Shown here one piece after another: positions 33,076-42,684 of a DNA stretch of 64,000 nucleotides. How positions within the stretch are numbered: position 1 is the first letter of the stretch; every line of letters begins with the position of its first letter. The stretch covers positions 62,001 to 126,000 of the forward strand of contig NZ_CP066785.1 in the NCBI RefSeq assembly GCF_028751195.1. Reading direction: 5' to 3'. A program made the position numbers and the translations under genes. The notes beneath the pieces are model-generated. The model ran no database searches. It was not told the origin of the DNA and worked only from the letters and a program-made list of their open reading frames with translations. This DNA is from Alicyclobacillus sp. ALC3 (lineage in GTDB: Bacteria; Bacillota; Bacilli; Alicyclobacillales; Alicyclobacillaceae).

Positions 33076-35730
33076 ATTGTAGCTTAACCGGTCCCTTCTC
33101 AGTTGTCTTGATTCCTGGGACCACTATATTTCCCCATAATAAGTGATGCCGAGACCGTGCCTTCTCGAATCGAATGTGCCAACCGCAGTACATCGTCGTA
33201 ATTTTCCCGAATGACTTTCGTGTTGATTTGACCACGCAATAGTTTCTCTAGTTTGGGGAATTCATTAGCTTTACCAATTGTGTACAATTTGGCGTCGGCC
33301 AGATCACGCAGTCGAGGGGCAAATCGGAATCCTAGTAAATGAGTTAGGCCGAAGACTTGGTCAGTATATCCGGCAGTATCGGTATAGTGTTCTTCTATCG
33401 CCAAGTCGGTTTCATGGTGCAAAAGTCCGTCGATAACATGTACTGCATCTCTAGAGTTCGTGTTAATCACTTTCGTAAAAAAGCTAGAAAACTGGTCACT
33501 CACAAATCGGTAAATCGTAGCCCCTTTTCCGGTACCATAGTGCGGATTGGCATCTGCATGAAGCGCAGCCACACCAATCTGGACGCGCATTCCGTCCGAA
33601 GAGGACGTCGTACCGTCGCCCCAATAAGAAGGCAGGGTCAGCCGATGGTGAAAGTTAACCAAAACAGCCTGTGCTTTGTTCAGCGCGTCTTCGTAAAGTC
33701 TCCATTGTGAGGTATTGGCCATTTGCCGATATGAAATACCAGGTGTAGCTTCAGCCATCTTGGTGAGCCCAACGTTTGTTCCCATCGCCATAAGAGTGGC
33801 CAGAACCACCCTGGTTTCTTCTTCGTTAGGCGGGCGGTTTGTTGAAGCATGAACAAACTGTTCTTGAAAGCCAGTCCACCTAGCTACATCCATAAGAAGG
33901 TCCGTTAATTTAATGTGTGGCAGCAATTCGTATAATGACACGCTAAAGTCCCTGGCTTCAGTTGGAACATCTCTTTCCAACCGATTAATGTGGAGTTTCC
34001 CGTTCTCCAGGTTTATCCCTTCCAACTCATCGACATTCGAGGATACCCATTCCAAGCGTTTCAATAGCGATTCCATCCGTTCTTCTATGTATTCATCGGC
34101 CGACATGCTAACAGCCAATTTTGTCTGATTTAGTTTAATCTGCTCCCAATCTTCTTTGGAAACGAGGTATTCATCAAAATCCTTATGCTGGCGGCTTCCA
34201 ACAATGGAGACATCACCGGACCGAATATAGTTTCGCAATTCCGTGAGAACCGCCATTTCGTAATAATGCCGGTTAATGGTTCCGTCATCGTCATAGACAT
34301 GGCTTTGCCAGCGATTCGACACAAACTCAAGGGGAGCACCTTCAGGCACCTTACGTTTACCTGTTTCATTCATGTCCCGTACAATCTCGATGGCTTTCAT
34401 CAAAGGCTCTGCGGACTTGGTTGAGCGAAATTCCAGTGACTGCAGGAGTGTTGGAGTGTATTTACGGAGTGTATAGAACTTCTTCTCAAGTAAATCCAAA
34501 TAGTCGTAATCAATAGGACGTGCCAAAGTCTTGGCTTCTTCAATAGAGGATACAAGCTTATCCCAAGGCATCACAGTCTCTAGTGCCACGAAAGGATCAA
34601 TGCCTTCATTGCGCGCTTTTATGAGTGCCTCCCCCAGATTGGCGAATTGAATGACTTTTTCATTGATCGATTTACCATTCTGTTTCTGGATTTCTTCTTG
34701 GGCCTTCCGACCCTTAGATAAAAGTGACATGATTTGACGGTCATGAATTTCGAATGCTTGGTCCGTTAAGTCCTGGGTCAATTCAAGTAAATAAGCGATT
34801 AAAATAGCGTATTTTTTCGAGGTATCAAATCGTCTCAGGGAATGTGGTTCGTATCGAGCACCGATTTTGGAAAGTTGGCGTAATCGATTTGGGTGGATTC
34901 CCTTTGTATCAATTTTCAACTGTAGTTGTCGGACATACTCGAGCTTCTCAATTACTTTAAGAAATGAATCCGGGGAACTAGTGCCTGGTATGTCACGAAG
35001 CCATGCCAGGTACGTTTTACTGCTTTCAGGCATGTAGGACAACGTGTGGTCCAACCTTTCCATCTGCTCAGTTGTTAACGCGGATACAAGGTGTTTAAAG
35101 ATCTTTTCTTCGGCTCGTTGTCGGACCTCCCACACGAGTCGCTCTATGACAGTCATTCCAGGCAGAATAACCTTTTGTTTCCGAAACTCTTCTATTACTG
35201 CTTGAATTAGATATTCAGCATCTCCGTTCTCCATAGCGCGTCGCAACAGTAACTGAGACACATGGTGGTAATCATGAACCGTAAAATTACGAAAGCCAAA
35301 CTCGCGTCTAATTTCATCAAGATGCTCATACTTTGTCTGTTCCCGCTCGGCGTATACGCCCAACTCTTTTGGCGAGACGGCTAATTGTTTGGCAATGTAG
35401 TCCACAACGGAATCGGATATGTGGTGGACATCAGACAATGTCCATCCTGGAAAGCGAAGAACACAGAGTTGCAGCGCGAAGCCTAATTTATTCGAAGCTC
35501 TTCGGTGACGTTTAATGATTTCAAGATCATCGGGAGACAACGTAAAATGACTTCCCAACTCGTAGTCGGTGAGATGGTCTGGTATGGACATAAACTCCAA
35601 ACGTTGTTCTGAAGTCAGTAACTCCCTTGCTCTCCTATTGGGCACGGTTCTTCATCCTTTATTCCGATAGATTTTATTTGTTATACAGTGTCTGAGACCT
35701 TCTATGAAAATTGGTAAAAGGAACGCCTGA

Positions 35731-35763
35731 CGAATCATACACAATGTACTTGTGTATGATTCG
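35731..35763. repeat. Core recombination site of the Tn3 resolution system
   Basis: A perfect 14-bp inverted repeat, CGAATCATACACAA/TTGTGTATGATTCG, surrounds TGTAC. It lies between tnpA and the divergent tyrosine recombinase gene, where Tn4430-type transposons carry their TnpI core site. The 5-bp centre would be the strand-exchange region. Confidence 0.65.
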
Positions 35764-35896
35764 AAGAAGTCGTGCAATCCCTTGCTACGACTGGGTTTAT
35801 AACCGATTTTGGATGTTTTTACTTCTGTACCATCTACGCCAATCAAACTTATTATATAATAGTATACAGTAAGTATGGTTCGACGGAGGGTCACTT

Positions 35897-36463
35897 TTGG
35901 AATTTGTTCAACCGATTCGCGAGAAAAAACAAATCGATTCTATAAAGAAAATTCTCAAGGCTACAAACTTGAGGGATTATTGCTTGTTCATATTAGGGAT
36001 TAACTCTGGTCTTCGAATTAGCGACTTACTTAAACTGAACATTCGTGATGTGATGGACGAACGAGGACGAGTGAGAGACCGAGTGTCTATTCGGGAAACT
36101 AAAACAGGTAAAATCAAGGACTTTCCGGTTGGAGATACAGCACGTAAAGCCATCGTCGAATATTTGGGTACTCGGGCTTATACTTTAGATGATCCCTTGT
36201 TTTTGTCCAGGAAGGGCGGCCAAGCTCTGAAGAGGCAGCAAGCCTACAAGATCATTAACGATGCAGCCAGAGCAGTAGGCATTAAAGAAAACATTGGCAC
36301 ACATACGCTTCGGAAGACTTTTGGGTACCATGCGTATCAAGCAGGCGTCAGCTTAGCTGTGCTTCAGAAGCTATTCAATCATTCCGCTCCAAGTGTCACC
36401 CTGTCATACATCGGCATTACCCAGGATGAATTGGATGACGTGTATCTGAATCTGAATCTTTAG
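35897..36463 (+). CDS. TnpI-like tyrosine recombinase (cointegrate resolvase), 188 aa
   Basis: TTG start behind GGAGGG. The catalytic residues are seen in INSGLRISDLLKLNI, GTHTLRKTFGYHAYQ and LFNHSAPSVTLSYIGITQDE (R, HxxR, H, Y). It is shorter than TnpI of Tn4430 and lacks most of the N-terminal DNA-binding domain, but similar short recombinases exist in Bacillales. It should resolve cointegrates at 35731-35763. Confidence 0.8.
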   Translation: MEFVQPIREKKQIDSIKKILKATNLRDYCLFILGINSGLRISDLLKLNIRDVMDERGRVRDRVSIRETKTGKIKDFPVGDTARKAIVEYLGTRAYTLDDPLFLSRKGGQALKRQQAYKIINDAARAVGIKENIGTHTLRKTFGYHAYQAGVSLAVLQKLFNHSAPSVTLSYIGITQDELDDVYLNLNL

Positions 36464-36543
36464 CCGTATATTTATGCGGTTTGCCCACCGCCTTCCCTAT
36501 GGGACAAACGAGAAGAATGCAATAAGGAATTGGAGATACCAAA

Positions 36544-36864
36544 ATGATAATTCGAGCTATATTTCTGTTTGTCTTGGCTGGTTTAGCCGAGATTAGTGGC
36601 GGGTATCTTATTTGGCAATGGCTGAAGAACGGGAAGTCACTTTGGGTCGGCATTATTGGAGCAGTTGTGATGATTTTGTACGGTGTGATTGCTACCCGTC
36701 AAGAATTTTCGTTCGGCAAAACATACGCTGCCTATGGTGGGATTTTCATAGCGATGGCGGTACTCTGGGGCTGGTTCATTGATAAGCGGTTTCCTGACTG
36801 GAGCGAATGGCTTGGTGCAGGGATTTGTCTTGTGGGTGTGGCTGTCATGTTGATGAAAAGGTAG
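36544..36864 (+). CDS. ynfA: YnfA-family (UPF0060) membrane protein, 106 aa
   Basis: Four membrane spans occupy the whole protein. The N-terminal FVLAGLAEISGGYLIWQWLK is diagnostic for the YnfA family, and KTYAAYGGIFIAMAVLWGW is also typical. These are small SMR-like transporters. It is the first passenger gene of the Tn3 element and is often found with metal resistance genes. Confidence 0.9.
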   Translation: MIIRAIFLFVLAGLAEISGGYLIWQWLKNGKSLWVGIIGAVVMILYGVIATRQEFSFGKTYAAYGGIFIAMAVLWGWFIDKRFPDWSEWLGAGICLVGVAVMLMKR

Positions 36865-36919
36865 CCCCTTGTTGCACAAACTATAATGGATGTAAGAAAT
36901 AGTTAAAGGGGAATCGAAA

Positions 36920-37378
36920 ATGGATGATTGTTGTGCTATTCCAACCCCCTCGAGGGATAACAATTTTCTTTGTCCCGAATGTAAACAAAAGGGTAAAGCC
37001 GTTGAAATAATTACGCTAAAAGCGTTACTCATACCCTCAGCTTTAGAAACAATTGATCCCCAGTCCTCCTATGGGTTTTGCCACAATCATTCGTGCGACA
37101 TCGTTTACTTTTCCGATAATCAGAAGTTTCGAAGGCAAGACGTGAAAGTGCCAGTTTTTCAGAAGGATGCTGGATTGGATGTACCGGTTTGCTACTGCTT
37201 TGGATGGACTAGACAACGACTAGAACAGGCTGTCCAACAGCAGAAGCAGCCAAGCAACCACGTCAGTGAACAGGTTCAAGCAAATCGTTGTGGATGCGAG
37301 GTCAACAATCCCCAAGGAAGCTGCTGCTTAGGGAATGTTACGGCATATGTTCGTAGTCTTGGCAAAGCCAGCGTCTGA
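36920..37378 (+). CDS. CopZ-like Fe-S/zinc metallochaperone, 152 aa
   Basis: The protein is rich in cysteine: DDCCAIP at the start, then FLCPECKQKGKAVEIITLKA, GFCHNHSCDIVYFSDNQKF, VPVCYCFGWTRQRLEQA, RCGCEV and GSCCLGN. The order CPxC, TLKxLL, CxxxxC-D-VYF, CYCFG matches the N-terminal zinc/[2Fe-2S] domain of CopZ-type chaperones, which often sit in mercury or copper resistance clusters. The C-terminal HMA domain of full CopZ is missing. It probably binds metal in the cytosol. Confidence 0.75.
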   Translation: MDDCCAIPTPSRDNNFLCPECKQKGKAVEIITLKALLIPSALETIDPQSSYGFCHNHSCDIVYFSDNQKFRRQDVKVPVFQKDAGLDVPVCYCFGWTRQRLEQAVQQQKQPSNHVSEQVQANRCGCEVNNPQGSCCLGNVTAYVRSLGKASV

Positions 37379-37513
37379 GAATATCAAGTAGGACGCCTTT
37401 TGTAGATCAGAATCTTGAACAAAGCGGACGCATTATCCCTGTAAAGTTGTACTTGTCCAAGCGTAAATACTCTTATTTTCCACCTTCTGTGTTTTGGGAC
37501 TAAGGTTAATTCA

Positions 37514-37551
37514 GGGGTACCGACAACAAAACGCGGATTTACAACGCTAGA
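37514..37551 (+). repeat. Internal Tn3-type inverted-repeat remnant
   Basis: GGGGTACCGACAACAAAACG, followed by ACAACGCTAG, resembles the outer Tn3 end in direct orientation with the left end. It splits the passenger genes into a YnfA/CopZ part and a CDF/ArsR part and marks an older, related transposon. Apart from this the gap 37379-37677 holds nothing recognisable. Confidence 0.6.
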
Positions 37552-37677
37552 AGTGGACGAATATGTATATATCCTAGATTACTCAGTTTTAGTATTAGCG
37601 AGACCCTAACGCCCATTCTATAGATGACATCGAGTCCCGCCGTAAAACAGTAATTGAAAGACATCATATACCTTGAA

Positions 37678-38319
37678 TCAATGGCAACAACCGCAAGTAT
37701 CCTCGACGCCACGTGCCTCTTGAATCGCCTCAATGCCTTCTTTCACAACAAAGTACACCAATGCCAATCCAGCCAAGGCATTAAGCCACCACCAGCCGAC
37801 CAAAGCGGTCAACATAAGTCCGACAATTAGCGTCCAAGCCATGTACGCACATACGATACTACAGGAACCATCCGCCCGAAGTGCCTTGCTGCCGATTTCC
37901 GTACCAATTCTCTTTTTCGCACGCGACAAGTACGGCATGATAATTCCCGAAGCGATTGCAAGTGCGAGCCCAAGCATGCTTGATTCCGAACCGGAACGTG
38001 TCCACAGGTCGTATGCGGCTGAAACAACGATATAAACTGCCAGAGCAATTAAGGCAACTCCAACAACCCATGAAGCCCTCTTCTCGGCTTGCTTTACACG
38101 TGCAAGGCTTGCGCCACTTGACTCAACATAAAGCCGCCAGAGGAGTATTGCACTTGCTACAAGTTCAATGATGCTATCTGCCCCAAACGCTGTAAGTGCC
38201 AACGAATGTGCAGCAATTCCAGCTCCGATTGCTACTGCCGCTTCAACAATCATCCAAAGGATGCTGACAATCTCAATGTTAATTCCCTTTTTAACCTGCA
38301 AAGCTTGAACTGACAACAT
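37678..38319 (-). CDS. CDF-family cation efflux transporter, 213 aa
   Basis: AAGGGGGAGAAA precedes the ATG, inside the end of the ArsR gene (29-base overlap). There are six likely spans. SLALTAFGADSIIELVASAI is the CDF segment with the metal-binding aspartate pair, and SKALRADGSCSIVCAYMAW is its repeat-like counterpart. The C-terminus ends CGCCH, a possible metal site. It lacks the usual cytosolic domain, as in TMEM163-like members. Paired with an ArsR repressor, it probably exports Zn, Cd or a similar ion. Confidence 0.8.
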   Translation of the reverse strand: MLSVQALQVKKGINIEIVSILWMIVEAAVAIGAGIAAHSLALTAFGADSIIELVASAILLWRLYVESSGASLARVKQAEKRASWVVGVALIALAVYIVVSAAYDLWTRSGSESSMLGLALAIASGIIMPYLSRAKKRIGTEIGSKALRADGSCSIVCAYMAWTLIVGLMLTALVGWWWLNALAGLALVYFVVKEGIEAIQEARGVEDTCGCCH

Positions 38320-38665
38320 TTTCTCCCCCTTGGCCTTGCTGCACTGTATTCAGAATTAGAGACCCCGCTGGTGACAGTCTGTAATAGACGAGTTTCCCCT
38401 CTTTCCGATACGTTGCGAGTTCGGCATTTTTAAGCCGCCGAAGGTGATGCGATGCGTTCTGAACGGTCATATCAAGTAGTGCTGCAACCTCACAGACACA
38501 TAGTTCATCCTGAGCCAGTGCATAGGCCACTTGGAGACGTGTGGCATCCGCTAATGCCTTGAAAACCAAAGACGGATAATCGATTTCTGGTATGGCAGAG
38601 CGAAGCCTCTCCACCTTAGACATATCCACGCATTCGACTTGACACATGTCGCGTTTAATCATCAT
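38291..38665 (-). CDS. ArsR/SmtB-family metal-sensing repressor, 124 aa
   Basis: AAGGTG precedes the ATG. The winged helix is FKALADATRLQVAYALAQDE, LCVCEVAALLDMTVQNASHH, LRRLKNAELATYRKEGKLVY. ELCVCE is the alpha-3 metal-site motif of CadC/ArsR-type sensors. Cysteines in CQVECVDMS at the N-terminus could complete a CadC-like site. A perfect 8-bp inverted repeat 12 bp upstream (38677-38696) is its likely operator, so it represses itself and the CDF gene. Confidence 0.9.
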   Translation of the reverse strand: MMIKRDMCQVECVDMSKVERLRSAIPEIDYPSLVFKALADATRLQVAYALAQDELCVCEVAALLDMTVQNASHHLRRLKNAELATYRKEGKLVYYRLSPAGSLILNTVQQGQGGENVVSSSFAG

Positions 38666-38676
38666 TTTTCACCTTC

Positions 38677-38696
38677 ATTCAAATGTCTATTTGAAT
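38677..38696. promoter_or_regulatory. ArsR/CadC-type operator
   Basis: ATTCAAAT-gtct-ATTTGAAT is a perfect inverted repeat, close to the AT-rich TTCAAAT...ATTTGAA operator of CadC-type repressors, and lies just upstream of the repressor gene. Confidence 0.7.
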
Positions 38697-38822
38697 ATAG
38701 TATGCCACGAATGTGACACACCCACAATTGGTATCGGGTAAATGTCATGTTTGCATAGCGGCGCTCGATGCTTATAATGACTATATGAGTATATGTTCAT
38801 GTTGATAAATGGGGTGAGTGTT

Positions 38823-39215
38823 GTGGCAACACAATTACAAAAGGATTGTTGTGATCAGCTATCGGTACATTCGGATGCCGTTGCGGATTGTATGCCTACA
38901 CAGCTTAGTGAATCTGCGGTCCAAAGTTTAGTGGACTCATTTAAGGCATTGGCAGATCCGACACGAATCCGTATGCTGCACAACCTGACCCGACGAGAAC
39001 TCTGTGTTTGTGACTTGGCGGAGGTATTGGGCATGACACAATCGGCTGTTTCGCATCAGCTGCGGTATTTGCGGACGTTGCGAATTGTAAAGAGCCGAAG
39101 AGATGGAAATACGGTGTACTACACCTGTGACGATGCCCACATCGTAGGCTTATTACAAATGGGAATTGATCATATTTCTCACGTAGAACGTGATGAGGAG
39201 AGAGTGTATGAGTAG
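38823..39215 (+). CDS. SmtB/CzrA-like zinc-sensing ArsR repressor, 130 aa
   Basis: GTG at 38823 lies behind GGGGTGA and fits better than an upstream ATG. The HTH is FKALADPTRIRMLHNLTRRE, LCVCDLAEVLGMTQSAVSHQ. It has both an ELCVCD alpha-3 motif and DDAHIVGLLQMGIDHISHVE, the D-x-H...H-x-x-H alpha-5 zinc site. The N-terminus carries CC and a second cysteine. A partial inverted repeat (ATATGAgtATATGTTCAT) with TATAAT lies upstream. It overlaps the CDF gene by 8 bases and surely controls it. Confidence 0.9.
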   Translation: MATQLQKDCCDQLSVHSDAVADCMPTQLSESAVQSLVDSFKALADPTRIRMLHNLTRRELCVCDLAEVLGMTQSAVSHQLRYLRTLRIVKSRRDGNTVYYTCDDAHIVGLLQMGIDHISHVERDEERVYE

Positions 39216-40164
39216 CCATAATCATAGTCCTGACCACGGTCATGATCACGACCATGGAGATGTATTTCACAGCCATGCGCCTGCTGGTAAAATGCAAACG
39301 GCTTTCTTCTTGACAGTAGTGATTTTGGCTGCCGAGGTAGTTGGTGGTTTACTGTCGCATAGCTTGGCTCTGCTAGCAGACGCCGGACACGTTTTAACAG
39401 ACATTGCTGCCATCGGACTTTCTTGGTTTGCCTTAAAGCAGGCGGAAAAGCCATCTAATCAAAAAATGACATACGGCTACCACAGAGCCGGGATTTTAGC
39501 TGCGTTCATTAATGGAATGACGCTTATCCTCATTACCATCTGGATTTTGTGGGAAGCCTACGGTAGATTCAACCATCCCGAACATGTTACCCCGACCTGG
39601 ATGTTCATCAGTGCCGGCATTGGTTTGTTGATGAATTTGTATCTTGGCCTTGGAATGCGAAACGAAGAAAACATCAACGTAAAAAGTGCTGTTTTGCACA
39701 TGCTGGGGGATGCGGCCGCCTCTGCCGGTGTTATCGTTGGTGGTTTGATTATTATGGTAACGAAGTGGTACGTCATAGACCCTATTTTGAGTGTTCTCAT
39801 TGCTTTGTTAATTGCCTCAGGGGCATGGAGAATTGTCACGCAAACAGTCGGGATTCTCATGGAAGGTACACCGAAAGGGATCGATTTACCGAAAGTCATT
39901 CAAGAAATCAAAGCAGTTACAGGTGTTCATGACGTACATGATGTACACGTATGGGGTATCACGAGCGGAAAAAATGCCATGTCGTGTCATATCGTGTTGG
40001 ATGGCAGTATGTCTATCAGAGACAGTCAAAAAATTTTACGAGACCTGGAGCATCGCATGGTCCATATGAATATCGGTCATGTGACCGTTCAAACGGAAGA
40101 TGCAAAACATCCCCATGATAATTCGGAGCTTTGTGCCACGGTGGAAACGGAACATCATCATTAA
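39208..40164 (+). CDS. czcD: CzcD/ZitB-like zinc/cadmium CDF transporter, 318 aa
   Basis: A histidine-rich N-terminus (HNHSPDHGHDHDHGDVFHSH) precedes six spans. The metal site residues are in LALLADAGHVLTDIAAIGLS (HxxxD) and HMLGDAAASAGVIVGG. The cytosolic C-terminal domain (VHDVHDVHVWGITSGKNAMS) and a His-rich end follow. It exchanges Zn, Cd or Co for protons. The start ATG (39208) lies inside the end of the repressor gene. Confidence 0.95.
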   Translation: MSSHNHSPDHGHDHDHGDVFHSHAPAGKMQTAFFLTVVILAAEVVGGLLSHSLALLADAGHVLTDIAAIGLSWFALKQAEKPSNQKMTYGYHRAGILAAFINGMTLILITIWILWEAYGRFNHPEHVTPTWMFISAGIGLLMNLYLGLGMRNEENINVKSAVLHMLGDAAASAGVIVGGLIIMVTKWYVIDPILSVLIALLIASGAWRIVTQTVGILMEGTPKGIDLPKVIQEIKAVTGVHDVHDVHVWGITSGKNAMSCHIVLDGSMSIRDSQKILRDLEHRMVHMNIGHVTVQTEDAKHPHDNSELCATVETEHHH

Positions 40165-40177
40165 AGGGGTGTAGTAC

Positions 40178-40545
40178 ATGTCAGGAAAGATTATTCGTTA
40201 TGCAGCCCAACAGATTCACGTGGATCCGCAGTTTTGAACTGCACATATGCGACACGTGAGAATACCGGGTGGGACCATCTCAAGGAAATTCGGCACACCT
40301 ACGAATATCAGCCCTTTTCCATTCAAGTGTATCGGCGAGTATTTCAACGTCTCACGCAGCAGGCATCAGAAAATGATCATGCGCTGGATTTAATCCAATC
40401 AGTGATATCGCTGCTCCGACAAGAAAAGGTTATTCTCCCTGCAATGACGACAATTGAACACGTCGCTTGGAGTGCTCGTCGACGTGCAGCAGACACCATT
40501 TTCAAACACGTTTATTCGTTACTCACGAATGCGACAGAAGCCTAG
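40178..40545 (+). pseudogene. Tn3-family transposase N-terminal fragment, frameshifted
   Basis: MSGKIIRYAAQQIHVDPQF ends at a stop. In another frame the text resumes as YATRENTGWDHLKEIRHTYE, FSIQVYRRVFQRLTQQASEN and LLRQEKVILPAMTTIEHVAW. These are N-terminal blocks of a Tn3 transposase, comparable to EFGFRNFTVHDYHHVSQLLL and QKVILPGMTVIERLVWEVRQ in the tnpA of this window but clearly different. It belongs to another transposon, perhaps the one whose end is at 37514. The catalytic part is lost. Confidence 0.8.
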
Positions 40546-40573
40546 GCACAGAGACCGTATAAATACACGAAAC

Positions 40574-40599
40574 GCGGTATATTCAAAACCGCGTTTCTT
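40574..40599. terminator. Intrinsic terminator
   Basis: AAACGCGG/CCGCGTTT, an 8-bp stem with a loop of about 10 bases, followed by CTT. It lies after the transposase fragment and the CDF gene. Confidence 0.6.
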
Positions 40600-40682
40600 A
40601 ATGTTAGCGTAGAAAAAAACGAAGATTCGAATCCATAAATTGTCTTAGCGTGGGTTTTGCGTCATTTTGCTGGCGGTACCCC

Positions 40683-41866
40683 TTCAAGAAAACAATCTCA
40701 AGTCAGCGGAGGATGTGCAATCCGCCCTGCGTGACCTGTTCGCAAGTACGATGCAGGGAATGTTGGAGGCCGAACTCGAGACCGAACTGGGCTATGGGAA
40801 ACACGACGTGAAGAATAAAGCGACGGAAAACAGCCGTAATGGGCATAGTCGTAAGACGCTGATGTCCGAATATGGCGAGGTGGAACTCGCCATCCCCAGA
40901 GACCGTCAGGGTGAGTTTGAACCTGAAATCGTCAAGAAGCACCAAACGAAAACGACCGGCGTCGAAGAGCAAGTCATTGCCTTGTATGCACGGGGTGTAA
41001 GCACACGGGACATCCAGTCGCATCTGCAGCACCTGTACGGCGTGGAGGTTTCCCCAACGCTCATTTCCAACATCACAGACAAGTTGTTGCCCCTCATCAA
41101 AGAATGGCAGCATCGACCGTTGCAAACGGTATACGCCGCCGTGTTTCTGGATGCGATCCACTACAAGGTGAAACAGGAAGGTCGGGTGGTCAACAAGGCG
41201 TCATACATGGTGATAGGCATCGATTTAGAAGGCTGTAAAGATGTGCTGGGCATGTGGGTCGGAGAAAACGAATCCTCGAAGTTTTGGCTCACTGTGCTGA
41301 ACGAACTTAAGGGCCGTGGCGTAGAGGACATTCTTATCGTCTCTGTGGATAACTTGACTGGCTTCAGTGAAGCCATCGCCGCTTGCTACCCGAAAACGGA
41401 CATTCAAAAGTGCGTGGTGCACCAGATTCGCAATTCGCTCAAATACGTGTCGTACAAGGATTACAAGGCAGTCACCGCTGCACTCAAGCCGGTTTACAAA
41501 GCCAGCACCGAGGAAGCAGCAAGGGCCGAACTGGACGGTTTTGAAGAGGCCTGGGGCGCAAAGTACCCAATGGTCATTCGCTCTTGGCGCAACAACTGGG
41601 ACGAGCTCTCTACCTTCTTCTGCTACCCCACAGAGATGCGCAAACTGATTTACACCACGAACATGATTGAGAGCTACCATAGGCAACTACGAAAGGTCAC
41701 CAAGGGCAAGAGCATTTTCCCAACGGACGAGTCTCTCCTCAAGATGCTATACCTGGCTACGATGGAAGTCACAAAAAAATGGACGATGCGGATTCAGAAC
41801 TGGGGCCCCATCCTCAGCCAACTCTCCATCTACTTCTCAGAACGGATTGACCCCTACATCCGCTGA
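40683..41866 (+). pseudogene. IS256 transposase, C-terminal part of the split second copy
   Basis: It continues from ENNLKSAEDVQSALRDLF to SERIDPYIR and holds the whole DDE core. The N-terminal 16 residues lie at 31133-31180, before the Tn3 insertion. An artificial frame starts inside the Tn3 end. The part is almost identical to the intact copy at 24472-25698, so the split is recent. The catalytic part might still be made from a start in the Tn3 end, but that is speculative. Confidence 0.9.
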
Positions 41867-41964
41867 AGGATTCCAAACCGGGGTTTACACAAAACTCTTG
41901 ACAGACCCCTTTGTCTCACTACTTTAGTTTCTGAATGTATGCCTCAACATGAAACCTCCTGAAG

Positions 41965-42596
41965 TCAAAAAGACGTATCTCTTGATATGTGTAGGTTGTC
42001 GAGGACGCCTCCGTTTTGGGGCTTCCTCGACGTTCCTTTGTTCCTAAAGGTGTTTTGGCAGACAGCCGTCATTAGTGCTTGTTCCAGCACTTTGCCTCTG
42101 TATCTTGCATATCTGTATCCATGGAGTTGTTTCGCGTCTCCGAAACTTCGTTCAATCGTCTGCTTTCGAAACACGTATAACTGCTTGCCAGATTTGCTGA
42201 GCCGGTTGGCTTTGACTTTCTCTTTGCTGTCTTCCCACACATGTCGAGTGACAATCTTACGGTCGTTTAAGCAGTACAAAAGTTCGCCAACATATTTGGT
42301 GGGCTTTCTGGATATGAAGAAATTCATCATCAAATCAATCTCCAAAACGTCTACGTCCACCTGATTCTTGTTCCTCCCTGCGTTGTTTCATCTTCCGATA
42401 AGTTGAGTGCCGTCCAGCGAAGTAAATACGTACTTCGGATGATATTGAACTGCCGAATGTCACATTGCGCGCGGTTACGCACAAAGAGATCATCGTATTC
42501 ATGTCGTGCTCGAAAAGTCCCAACCGGTGGAGCAAACTGCTCCTTTAATGACATTCCCATTTTATAGAACAGAAAATAAGTATCCATAACTAACAC
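41965..42596 (-). pseudogene. IS1182-family transposase remnant
   Basis: One frame (41965-42360) carries a typical C-terminal end of IS1182 transposases: RKIVTRHVWEDSKEKVKANR, then KQTIERSFGDAKQLHGYRYA and EQALMTAVCQN. Upstream similarity passes through two further frames (to about 42596) with ARHEYDDLFVRNRA-type text, so the gene has frameshifts and no start. No ends could be identified. Confidence 0.65.
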
Positions 42597-42684
42597 GAAA
42601 TCTCCACCCAGATGTATTTACGGTAGAAATGGATTTTGAAACGTTACAGGACGGCAGTCCGTCTGTTAAATGGGAGGTGTTTAC

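Larger units (their letters stand above)
31718..33128 (-). mobile_element. IS3-family (IS150-like) element, 1,411 bp
   Basis: The terminal repeats are TATAGTGGTCCCAGG..TCAAGACAA at the orfA side and TATGGTGGCCCCATC..TCAAGACAA at the other. AAA is duplicated on both sides (complement of 33129-33131 and 31715-31717). Two overlapping frames with an A10 slippery run complete the IS3 pattern. Confidence 0.85.
31256..35645 (-). pseudogene. tnpA: Tn3-family transposase gene tnpA, interrupted by an IS3 element
   Basis: The N-terminal part (33129-35645) starts MPNRRARELLTSEQRLEF and carries the Tn3 DDE core. The C-terminal part (31256-31714) starts LGSYSRQNRLATALREMGRI and continues HRGLNKGEAMNALARAIFFG. 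IS element 31718-33128 lies between them with a duplicated AAA. Deleting it and one AAA rejoins ...SLIMGK with LGSYSRQ in frame, giving about 990 residues, a normal Tn3 transposase length (Tn4430-like). The damage is therefore this single insertion, and the transposon cannot now move by its own enzyme. Confidence 0.9.
31181..40682. mobile_element. Tn3-family metal-efflux transposon, 9,502 bp
   Basis: The terminal inverted repeats start GGGGTACCGCCAACAAAATG on the left and GGGGTACCGCCAGCAAAATG on the right (minus strand). They match for about 50 bp with one difference, and weaker similarity continues to about 80 bp. TTCAA is repeated outside (31176-31180, 40683-40687), the 5-bp duplication usual for Tn3. 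It carries tnpA (broken by an IS3 element), a tyrosine recombinase, a core resolution site, a YnfA-like protein, a CopZ-like protein, two CDF transporters and two ArsR-type repressors. Confidence 0.9.
31070..41908 (+). mobile_element. Second IS256-family copy, split by a Tn3-family transposon
   Basis: The left part (31070-31180) ends after the transposase codons for QQFIQ. The right part (40683-41908) resumes at the same codon. CTTTGTCT flanks the whole structure at 31062-31069 and 41909-41916 (8-bp target duplication), and TTCAA is duplicated at the internal break. Removing 31181-40687 restores a normal element. Confidence 0.9.
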
